Shown here piece after piece: positions 27,236 to 34,166 of a stretch of 64,000 nucleotides of DNA; the stretch's first letter is position 1, and each line of letters starts with the position of its first letter. Below the pieces are notes generated by a model that ran no database searches, was not told the DNA's origin, and worked only from the letters and a program-made list of their open reading frames with translations. The stretch spans positions 725 through 64,724 of the forward strand of contig DBYV01000012.1 in the NCBI GenBank assembly GCA_002310995.1. Reading direction: 5' to 3'. Source of the stretch: a bacterium UBP6_UBA1177. Lineage in GTDB: Bacteria > UBP6 > UBA1177. Made by a program: the position numbers and the translations under genes.

Positions 27236-28273
27236 TTAAAGGAATTTTTTGAAAAGTGCAAGAATACCCTGCGCCCATGCGATTCTGTGGGTTGTTCCCG
27301 TTCCTTTCGCAATCGAATCCTTGTTGTCAATATACCACTGGTAGCTTCTGATAAGAGCCTGGGATTCATCGTATTTCGGTTCCCAGCCGAGAACTTTACG
27401 AGCCTTGTCAACGGAAACGAAACTGTCGGTGTGCGCCGTTCCATAAACCCACTTGTAAAGCGGTGAAAGGTGAAGTTTTTCAAAAATCGTAAGTGTCGGA
27501 ATTACAAGCCAGACCGGGGTATGCATAACTCTCGAACCGCTTTTCGCATATTCGCAGAGAGCTCCGACATACTCGTTTTCTGTGAGCGTGCTTACCGCAC
27601 CGATGTTGAATATATCGTTGGCATCCTCACCTTCGTGGGAAAGCGCAAGATAAACAGCGTCGCAGAGGTCATCAACTTCAAGAAGCTGGTATCTGTTCTT
27701 TCCGTTTCCGATGAGCGGAATCTTGTGCCCCTCCTCGACCCAGTTATAAAGGATCTGGAAAACGCCGAGGCGGTAAGTTCCGATGAAGGTTTTTGGTCTG
27801 ATCGTCGAAATGTAGAGCCCTTTTTCGCGGAATTCGTTGCAGATCCCCTCAAGTGCGACCTTGCTTTCGCCATAGTTGCCGACACCTTCGAGCTTATCGG
27901 TTTCGAAAAGCGGATGGTGGTCAGGAACACCGTAAACTGCGGTTGACGAAATAACTGCGACCCTTTTGACTTTGTGTTTGTAGCAGAACGAAAGGACGTT
28001 TCTGCTACCGTCAACATTTGTCGAAAAAATCTCTTCTCTCGTTGCAAGAGGAAGCGCCGCAGCTGCATGGATAACCCAGTCTGTCTGCGAAATAAGCTCA
28101 TCCATCTTCTTTTCGTCACGGACATCACCGTTCACCATTTTTACTGATTTGTCGTAATCCTCGGCATGGTATTCAGCAATATCAAGCAAAGTTACTTCAC
28201 AGCCCATTTCGACACATTTTTTTGTCATGTGAAGCGCAAAAAAACCTGCGCCGCCAGTTATAAGAACTCTCAT
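27236..28273 (-). CDS. NAD-dependent epimerase/dehydratase
   Basis: Extended short-chain dehydrogenase of 345 residues. The start is ATG 28273 with GGAGG seven bases before it; an upstream TTG at 28285 overlaps the Shine-Dalgarno. The nucleotide-binding loop is GGAGFFALHM (consensus GGxGFxG with a changed last Gly), the NAD-ribose Asp is in LLDIAEY, and the catalytic set is SSTAVYG and YGESK. Typical substrates are nucleotide sugars or 3-beta-hydroxysteroids; the specific one cannot be told. It lies between a lipoprotein and tsaD in the smpB run. Confidence 0.85.
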   Translation of the reverse strand: MRVLITGGAGFFALHMTKKCVEMGCEVTLLDIAEYHAEDYDKSVKMVNGDVRDEKKMDELISQTDWVIHAAAALPLATREEIFSTNVDGSRNVLSFCYKHKVKRVAVISSTAVYGVPDHHPLFETDKLEGVGNYGESKVALEGICNEFREKGLYISTIRPKTFIGTYRLGVFQILYNWVEEGHKIPLIGNGKNRYQLLEVDDLCDAVYLALSHEGEDANDIFNIGAVSTLTENEYVGALCEYAKSGSRVMHTPVWLVIPTLTIFEKLHLSPLYKWVYGTAHTDSFVSVDKARKVLGWEPKYDESQALIRSYQWYIDNKDSIAKGTGTTHRIAWAQGILALFKKFL

Positions 28274-28285
28274 TTTTTCCTCCAA

Positions 28286-29320
28286 TTATTGAAATTCTTT
28301 AGGATAAAGTGCAGCTTGTTCCGGGAAAAGCGCGGCACTGTTTTCTTTTACCGCTTTGCAATCCCACGAATAATCTATTCTCTTAAAAATAAAAACGCTT
28401 TCGCTCGGATCGGCTCCGACAGGAGAAGTAGGAGCACCGTTTTCAAGCAGAAAAGTATCTGTCCAAAGAACGCTCTGGGCTTCGAACCATGTCGTAATAC
28501 CGTAAACTTCACCGTTCTCGTCAAGCTCGCCGTTCAGAATCGTACTTACTTTCTGCACGATTTCGGCTCTGCCGTTCGCTTTTCCGACCATTCCCATATA
28601 AAGTCCGTTCATTCCTGAATTGTCGGCATCAAAAACCCTATGATCATTAATTTCTGTCGGAAGATCTTCGTTTTCGGGGTCTTCCAGTGTACATGAGCGC
28701 ACTTCCCACAACTTATCCTGACGGAATCTGACTTCACCGTTTTCACCGTACGAAAGATAAAATGTTTTATCCACATTTCCGAGGCTTTCAGCATAGCTGT
28801 CCGGCAAATACGGATAAACCAGATCTGTTGCCGTTCCGGCTTTCAGGCGGCACATTTCCGTGTGCGCTTTCAAAGTACCTTCTTCCTGCGAATATATGTC
28901 AACTTTTGAAACCATTACCGCCCAGGCAGGAAGAGTGGAACCCAAAAGAGGAACCTTTGCCGAACCTTTAAAAATTGTAAGATTAGCCCAAGTTCCCGTC
29001 ATATCGGGAAAATCATGATCGAAATTTTCCGTTTCCGAATAATCAGCGTCATAAACGACGTCGTCATCGCTCAAAGATTCTTTATCTTCGTATTCAACAT
29101 CGTTTTTTTCGTCAACAACGGCGTCATTTCCGGTATTTGCCGCATCAAAACCGGCAATATCGTCATCGTTTTCGCCATGATCTTCGTCGATATCCTCGAC
29201 TCCTTCCCTTTCTTCCGGATCCTGATGTGAATTTTTCAGATTGCACGATCCGATAATACATAGAAAAAGCAAATAGCAGTAAAGAAAGTAGTGATTTCTG
29301 AATCTGCGAACAACTTCCAA
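28286..29320 (-). CDS. Lipoprotein with acidic linker, unknown
   Basis: Protein of about 344 residues. The start is uncertain: the TTG at 29320 has GGAG six bases before it, whereas an upstream TTG at 29332 lies on the Shine-Dalgarno. A hydrophobic stretch ends in lipobox IIGSC. About 80 residues of Asp/Glu-rich linker follow, then a domain of some 230 residues rich in Trp and beta-type segments (DMTGTWANLTIFKGS), which might be a lipocalin- or META-like barrel. I cannot assign a family. Its position in the smpB run, with 12 bases to the epimerase, suggests cotranscription only. Confidence 0.6.
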   Translation of the reverse strand: MEVVRRFRNHYFLYCYLLFLCIIGSCNLKNSHQDPEEREGVEDIDEDHGENDDDIAGFDAANTGNDAVVDEKNDVEYEDKESLSDDDVVYDADYSETENFDHDFPDMTGTWANLTIFKGSAKVPLLGSTLPAWAVMVSKVDIYSQEEGTLKAHTEMCRLKAGTATDLVYPYLPDSYAESLGNVDKTFYLSYGENGEVRFRQDKLWEVRSCTLEDPENEDLPTEINDHRVFDADNSGMNGLYMGMVGKANGRAEIVQKVSTILNGELDENGEVYGITTWFEAQSVLWTDTFLLENGAPTSPVGADPSESVFIFKRIDYSWDCKAVKENSAALFPEQAALYPKEFQ

Positions 29321-29345
29321 AACAATCTCCAATCAAATCAATATA

Positions 29346-30140
29346 TTACTTATTCATAAAAAACTTTTTCAAATCGTTTTTTTTCAAATCGGGATAAACC
29401 CGGGAAACAATTTCACAGGCAGTTTTAGCCGAAATTCCCGATTTTGCAACCAAATTGAGCAATTCTTCATCAACTTCTGCAACTTTTTCCTCTTTTTTCA
29501 AAGGTTCCGCAACAACCGTGAACTCCCCTTTCTCCTTAATTTCGCCGCCTGTGTAGACAAAAATTTCCTCAAACTGCTTCGTAAGTTCGCGTGCAACTAC
29601 AATTCTTTCACACTTTTCTTTAATCATTTCAAGCAGATCTTTTATTCTTGTCGGTGCCTCGTAAAAAACGACAGGAAGCCCGAAAGAAAGGAATTTTTCA
29701 CATTCCGCAACTCTTTCCGCCCCTTTTGACGGGAGAAAACCGGCAAAAACAAATGAATTTTCCAGAGAGCCGCAGCATGAAAACGCAGAAATCGCGGCAC
29801 TTGCACCAGGAACCGGCACGACAGGAATGTTTTCGTCAAGAGCGGCCCTCACCAGGAATTTTCCCGGATCACTGACCGCAGGAGTTCCGGCATCGCTCAC
29901 AAGAACGATGTTTTTCCCGCTTTTAAGCTCTTCAATATGCTGTTCCAAAAACTTTTTTTCGGTAAATTTGTGGTATGAAAAAATCGGCTTTTTTATTCCG
30001 AGTCTGCTCAGCATGTTCCCCGAAACGCGGCTGTCCTCGGCAAGAACGATATCGCAGCTTTCAAGCACCTGAACTGCTCTGTTTGAGATATCGCCCATGT
30101 TTCCGATCGGTGTCGCCGTTACAAAAAGAGTTCCCGCCAT
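29346..30140 (-). CDS. rsmI: 16S rRNA 2'-O-methyltransferase RsmI
   Basis: SAM-dependent methyltransferase of 264 residues for the ribose of C1402 in 16S rRNA. The start is ATG 30140, where the family begins (AGTLFVTATPIGNMGDIS); a longer frame would cover the end of yraN. Motifs are the N-terminal PIGN segment, AEDSRV, the VLVSDAGTPAVSDPG loop that holds SAM, and VVFYEAPTRI. The C-terminal winged helix is short. It begins one base after the yraN stop. Confidence 0.95.
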   Translation of the reverse strand: MAGTLFVTATPIGNMGDISNRAVQVLESCDIVLAEDSRVSGNMLSRLGIKKPIFSYHKFTEKKFLEQHIEELKSGKNIVLVSDAGTPAVSDPGKFLVRAALDENIPVVPVPGASAAISAFSCCGSLENSFVFAGFLPSKGAERVAECEKFLSFGLPVVFYEAPTRIKDLLEMIKEKCERIVVARELTKQFEEIFVYTGGEIKEKGEFTVVAEPLKKEEKVAEVDEELLNLVAKSGISAKTACEIVSRVYPDLKKNDLKKFFMNK

Positions 30141-30141
30141 G

Positions 30142-30522
30142 CTAATACCCCGTTGTGTCGAAAGCGCCTTCAATGTAGTCGATATCAAAGCCGCCCTCGC
30201 TGTTTTTAATAAGTCCTGCCACATCGAAACGGATGTTGAAATCCTGAATATGTATTTTTTTGCTCTGCATATAATAAAGAGCTGTTTTTATTATGTGTTT
30301 TATCTTTGCAGGGTGTATCGTTTCAAGCGGAGTGCCTCCGTCCCAGAACGCGTGATCCCAGCTTCTCACCTCGACAAAAGCGAGAATATCACCTTTTTTA
30401 GCTATGATATCGAGTTCGCCGCCTTTTATGCAGAAGTTTCTGTCAAGAATTTCCCAGCCTTTTTTCGCAAGCCAATCAGCCGCGAACGATTCGGCCTCAG
30501 ACCCTGTTTCACGAGTGTTCAT
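30142..30522 (-). CDS. yraN: YraN family (UPF0102) protein
   Basis: Protein of 126 residues with a predicted endonuclease-like fold. The family core is seen as GSEAESFAADWLAKKGW, NFCIKGGELDIIAK with the acidic pair, and LAFVEVRSW. The role is not well established; neighbouring rsmI and smpB are common partners. The ATG overlaps the smpB stop by four bases. Confidence 0.9.
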   Translation of the reverse strand: MNTRETGSEAESFAADWLAKKGWEILDRNFCIKGGELDIIAKKGDILAFVEVRSWDHAFWDGGTPLETIHPAKIKHIIKTALYYMQSKKIHIQDFNIRFDVAGLIKNSEGGFDIDYIEGAFDTTGY

Positions 30523-30974
30523 CTATATTTTTCAGTAAATCTTTCGTTATCTTTCTTAATATCTTTTTCTTTGAGATCGTCCTTTCTGTCAAACGAGGTT
30601 TTGCCACGGGCAAGACCGATCTCCATTTTCGCTCTGCCGTTTTTGAAATAAATCTCTATCGGCACGACCGTAAAGCCTTTTTCGCGCACTTTTGCGTCCC
30701 ATTTTCTGATCTCCCTTTTGTTGAGAAGCAGTTTTCTGCGCCTGTCGGCCTCGTGATTCCAGATGTTTCCGGCAGTGTAAGGCGCGATGTAAAAACCGAT
30801 GAGCCACATTTCGCCGTTTATGATGTCGATGAAACTGTCACGGAACGAGATGTTGCCGTCGCGGATAGATTTTATCTCGGTACCCTGCAGAACTATTCCA
30901 GCTTCCAGTTTATCAAGGATTTCGTAGGCCCGAAAAGCCTTTTTATTTTTTGCAACCGACTTTATTCTGTCCAT
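30519..30974 (-). CDS. smpB: SsrA-binding protein SmpB
   Basis: Partner of tmRNA in rescue of stalled ribosomes, 151 residues. Typical features: AYEILDKLEAGIVLQGTEIKS, FYIAPY, the basic RRKLLLNKREI loop, and the PIEIYFKNGRAKMEIGLARGK motif with a basic tail. It heads the smpB-yraN-rsmI-lipoprotein-epimerase-tsaD run. No tmRNA gene was found in the window. Confidence 0.97.
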   Translation of the reverse strand: MDRIKSVAKNKKAFRAYEILDKLEAGIVLQGTEIKSIRDGNISFRDSFIDIINGEMWLIGFYIAPYTAGNIWNHEADRRRKLLLNKREIRKWDAKVREKGFTVVPIEIYFKNGRAKMEIGLARGKTSFDRKDDLKEKDIKKDNERFTEKYR

Positions 30975-31002
30975 TCCGGCACCAAAAAATCAAAAACGCA
31001 GA

Positions 31003-31030
31003 ATTATAACGATTTTTCGCGCCGCGGCAA
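31003..31030 (-). promoter_or_regulatory. Promoter of the smpB operon
   Basis: Minus-strand TTGCCG (31025-31030), 16 bases, TATAAT (31003-31008), followed by TCTGCG. Confidence 0.65.
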
Positions 31031-31057
31031 TTTTCTCAGCGACGGAATTCGTTCTTG

Positions 31058-31103
31058 TCGATCAAGTTCGACGCCGCCAATCGATCAAGTTCGACACCGC
31101 CAA
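31058..31103. repeat. Two-copy tandem repeat of 23 bp
   Basis: TCGATCAAGTTCGAC-G-CCGCCAA at 31058-31080 is repeated head to tail at 31081-31103 with one change (G to A). The unit contains GACGCCGCCAA, like the left end of the 40-bp repeat at 8969. Confidence 0.85.
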
Positions 31104-31104
31104 T

Positions 31105-31163
31105 GTCGCGCCTTCGATGTCACGACGTTACGGCGTCACGGCGTTACGATGACATGGCGCGAC
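31105..31163. repeat. Long imperfect palindrome next to the HD gene stop
   Basis: GTCGCGCC (31105-31112) pairs with GGCGCGAC (31156-31163); a bulge of TTCG follows, then ATGTCA pairs with TGACAT. The loop holds direct repeats of GTTACGGCGTCACG type. The right arm runs into the stop codon of the HD-domain gene, so it would lie at the end of that mRNA. No T-run follows. Confidence 0.65.
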
Positions 31164-31729
31164 TAAAGAATCAACTGCCCCTTTTCCTTCATTACTGCCG
31201 GATTGAAGGTCGCGAAATCGGCCTGATGGATGAAAACTCCTTCGATCCTCTGAGGTCTCCCCTCGCCTTCCTTCGCGTGGCAGATGATGATGTTCTGGAT
31301 TTCAAGCGGAAGGTCGTGTTTCGCGGCTGCGATCGCTCCGCTTATCGGGTGACGCGCACACTTTCCGGCATAGCTTTTCCTGTATGCGCCGTCAACTTTT
31401 TCGATTTCCATAAGTTTGCCGACATCATGCAGTAAACCGCCAGCGATGACCCAGTCCAGATTGATTTCAAACGGCACTTTTTTGTAGGTCGAAATCATCG
31501 CTTTCGCAATACCCAGAGCCCCTTTCGTGACCGCGACAGTGTGTTCGATCAGATTTACGCCGTCTGTCGGCGTGAGAAGCGTGAACGGGATCTCGCAAAG
31601 CTCGTCAAAATTCTTCCAGCCGCCCTCTTTAGCGCAGTCTGCCCACACTTCGACAATTTTTTCGGCCATAGCCTTGTCCTTCATTTCGGCAAGAAGCTCG
31701 CCGAAAGCCTTTTTAAGTTCGTTTTTCAT
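31163..31729 (-). CDS. HD-domain hydrolase
   Basis: Protein of 188 residues with the metal-binding HD signature: IEHTVAV (His), then GGLLHDVGKLMEIE (His-Asp), ARHPISG (His) and the late HQADF (Asp). Such proteins are phosphohydrolases of nucleotides or RNA; the substrate is unknown. The start is ATG 31729 with GGAGG before it; a start at 31741 would overlap that site. It lies 15 bases past the HigA-like gene and may share its transcript. Confidence 0.85.
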   Translation of the reverse strand: MKNELKKAFGELLAEMKDKAMAEKIVEVWADCAKEGGWKNFDELCEIPFTLLTPTDGVNLIEHTVAVTKGALGIAKAMISTYKKVPFEINLDWVIAGGLLHDVGKLMEIEKVDGAYRKSYAGKCARHPISGAIAAAKHDLPLEIQNIIICHAKEGEGRPQRIEGVFIHQADFATFNPAVMKEKGQLIL

Positions 31730-31744
31730 GTTTTCCTCCAACTA

Positions 31745-32062
31745 CTATGCATAGGCATACATTTTGATTGTTTCAAATTCAGAAGCATGAATTTTTTCTT
31801 CCTCTTCAAGATCATAGAGATTCTGGAGATTCAGCCAAAATTCCGCCGTAGTTCCGAAAAATTTCGAAAAGCGGATCGCCGTGTCGGCAGTAATCGAACG
31901 CTTTCCGTGGATTATTTCGGAAATGCGTGTCTGAGGAATGTTGATGTCCTTCGCCAGACGGTATGCCGAAATGTTCAGCGGAACAAGAAATTCTTCTTTA
32001 AGGACTTCACCCGGATGAATGTTGTGCAGCTTTTCATCTGTGATAATCTGTGATTTTGACAT
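31745..32062 (-). CDS. HigA/VapI-type antitoxin without adjacent toxin
   Basis: DNA-binding protein of 105 residues. The start is ATG 32062 with GAGGTG upstream and the family opening (IHPGEVLKEEFLVPLNIS). The helix-turn-helix is AYRLAKDINIPQTRISEIIHGKRSIT, followed by the family's DTAIRFSKFFGTTAEFWLNLQ. HigA antitoxins normally follow a HigB toxin gene; here the upstream 74 bases reach htpG and hold no toxin. It may be a solitary regulator. The HD gene directly follows. Confidence 0.88.
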   Translation of the reverse strand: MSKSQIITDEKLHNIHPGEVLKEEFLVPLNISAYRLAKDINIPQTRISEIIHGKRSITADTAIRFSKFFGTTAEFWLNLQNLYDLEEEEKIHASEFETIKMYAYA

Positions 32063-32135
32063 TGTCCGCACCTCAGTTTTTAAACACATTTTTACTAATT
32101 CGAAGCGGAAGCATTGTCAAGGGATTTTTTAGAAT

Positions 32136-34085
32136 TTATAACGAAATTTCCGAAAGCAGAGCCGATATCTGGTTTGCGAATTTTACCGGATTTTTCGGTG
32201 TGATCCCTTCGATGAGAAGTGCCTGGTCGTAGAGAACTTCCGCCATATCCTTGAGTTTCGGAGATTCAGGATCTGCGTTGTAGATCTCGGTAAGTTTCTC
32301 GAAAATCTTGTGGTCAGGGTTGATCTCAAGGATCCTCTGCGCTTTCGGAGAAGGCATGCTCGACATTGTCGCTTCCGAAAGGACCTGCTCCATGTTGAGG
32401 CTGAGTCCCGCGCCGCTGACTAAGCAGACCGCGCTGTTTTTGAGCCTTGACGAAAGGCGGACTTCGCTGACTTCGCTTCCCAGATATTTTTTGATGGTTT
32501 CAAGCAGAGATTTGCTCTCTTCTTCTTTTTCTTTCCGTTTTTCCTCTTTCGCCTTTTTCTCTTCGTCGGTATCTAAGTTCAGATCTTCCGCAGCGATGTT
32601 TTTGAGCGGTTTTTCCTGATAGCTTACAAGCATGGTAGAGGCAAATTCATCGATTTTATCGGTGAAATAAAGCACTTCGTAGCCTTTTTCAGCAACTGCT
32701 TCCATCTGCGGTATCCCGGCGATGGATTCTTTGTCCTTTCCTGCCGCGTAGTATATTTCCTTCTGCCCTTCCGGCATCCTCTTGACGTATTCGCCGAGAG
32801 TCGTCATTCCGTCACATTTCGACGATTCGAAAAGAAGGAGATCCTGCAGTTTTTCCTTGTGGGCACCGAAATCGGAGTAAACGCCCGCTTTCATCGCTCT
32901 GCCGAACTCCTTCCAGAATTTCATGTATTTCTCGCGGTCGTTTTCAAGCATGTATTTGAGGGAGGCAAGTATCTTTTTCTCAATGTTTTTCGAGATTATT
33001 TTGAGCTGGCTGCTGTGCTGGAGGATCTCACGCGAAATGTTGAGCGAAAAATCGGGGCTGTCAACGACACCTTTGACAAAACCGAGATATTCGGGGATCA
33101 GATCCTTGCATTTTTCCATGATGAAAATCTGCTTGCAATAGAGTGCCAGACCTCTTTCAAACTGCGAGGAATAGAAGTTGAACGGCGTTTCGGACGGGAT
33201 GAAAAGGAGCGCGGTGTATTCAACCTGACCTTCACCTTTCGCCTGAATGACATCCAGCGGCTCGTCGTATGAATGGAACGTGTGGCGGTAGAATTCCTTG
33301 TATTCGTCCTCTTTGACATCCGATTTTTCCCTTTTCCAGAGCGGTTTCATCGAGTTCAGAGTCTTGTCTTCAAGCACTGTTTCCTTCTCTTTCGTGACGT
33401 TTCCGTCGGCGTCTTTTTCTTCAGGGACTTCGTTTTCGATCATCATTTTTATCGGGTAGCGGATGAAATCGCTGTATTTCGAAACAAGTTCCTCAAGCTC
33501 GTATCTGTCGAGAAGCATCATCTCCTTGACCGCGTCATCCTTGAGGTAAAGGGTGATCTCGGTCCCGCATTTGTCGATTTCAGTCTTATCGATCGTATAG
33601 ACTCCGTCGCCTTTCGATTCCCAGACAACGCCTTCCGAAGCAGGAGCGCCAGCAGCTCTCGTTTTGATCCTGACTCTGTCTGCGACCATGAAAGCGCTGT
33701 AGAAACCGACACCGAACTGACCGATGAATTCTGCCGCATTCTTTTCGCCTTCACCCTTTTCGGCAGCCATTTTTTCGAAAAATTCCTTCGAGCCGCTCTT
33801 CGCGATCGTTCCGATATTATCTATGACCTCGTCATAGTTCATACCGATTCCGTTATCGGAAACAGTCAGTGTTTTCAGCTCTTTATCGGGAGTTATCCTG
33901 ATTTCGGGTTCCCCGCATTCCTTCAAGAGATCAGGTTCGGTCAACGATTTGAATTTAAGTTTGTCTATCGCGTCGCTCGCGTTCGAAATAAGTTCTCTAA
34001 GAAAAATCTCGCGGTTCGTGTAAATCGAATTGATCATAAGGTCAAGCAGTTTTTTGGTCTCGGCCTTGAAACTTTTTTCAGCCAT
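32136..34085 (-). CDS. htpG: Hsp90 chaperone HtpG
   Basis: ATP-dependent cytosolic chaperone of 649 residues. The start is ATG 34085, preceded by GGAGGAG and beginning the family N-terminus (MAEKSFKAETKKLLDLMIN); the longer frame includes the promoter region. GHKL ATPase motifs: ELISNASDAIDK (Glu and Asn), DNGIGM and FIGQFGVGFYSAF. The middle domain contains NISREILQ. A charged linker (EEKKAKEEKRKEKEEE) leads to the C-terminal dimerisation domain. It has its own promoter. Confidence 0.97.
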   Translation of the reverse strand: MAEKSFKAETKKLLDLMINSIYTNREIFLRELISNASDAIDKLKFKSLTEPDLLKECGEPEIRITPDKELKTLTVSDNGIGMNYDEVIDNIGTIAKSGSKEFFEKMAAEKGEGEKNAAEFIGQFGVGFYSAFMVADRVRIKTRAAGAPASEGVVWESKGDGVYTIDKTEIDKCGTEITLYLKDDAVKEMMLLDRYELEELVSKYSDFIRYPIKMMIENEVPEEKDADGNVTKEKETVLEDKTLNSMKPLWKREKSDVKEDEYKEFYRHTFHSYDEPLDVIQAKGEGQVEYTALLFIPSETPFNFYSSQFERGLALYCKQIFIMEKCKDLIPEYLGFVKGVVDSPDFSLNISREILQHSSQLKIISKNIEKKILASLKYMLENDREKYMKFWKEFGRAMKAGVYSDFGAHKEKLQDLLLFESSKCDGMTTLGEYVKRMPEGQKEIYYAAGKDKESIAGIPQMEAVAEKGYEVLYFTDKIDEFASTMLVSYQEKPLKNIAAEDLNLDTDEEKKAKEEKRKEKEEESKSLLETIKKYLGSEVSEVRLSSRLKNSAVCLVSGAGLSLNMEQVLSEATMSSMPSPKAQRILEINPDHKIFEKLTEIYNADPESPKLKDMAEVLYDQALLIEGITPKNPVKFANQISALLSEISL

Positions 34086-34126
34086 TTTCTCCTCCGAAAA
34101 AACAATAATAAAAAAAACCGCGTGGA

Positions 34127-34154
34127 TATATAGGAACGGATTGACTAAAGTCAA
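34127..34154 (-). promoter_or_regulatory. Promoter of htpG with palindromic -35
   Basis: Minus-strand TTGACT (34149-34154), 16 bases, TATATA (34127-34132), then TCCACGCGG. The -35 is one arm of an inverted repeat, TTGACT-TT-AGTCAA (34141-34154), which could be an operator. Confidence 0.6.
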
Positions 34155-34166
34155 TACACAGAAAAT

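Noticed and set aside
30974..31163. tmRNA or small RNA gene next to smpB
   Set aside because: No tRNA-like ends or tag frame are seen; the region is filled by the smpB promoter, a tandem repeat and a palindrome.
33273..34133. Plus-strand frame of 286 codons opposite htpG
   Set aside because: Antisense of a highly conserved chaperone gene, without a Shine-Dalgarno.
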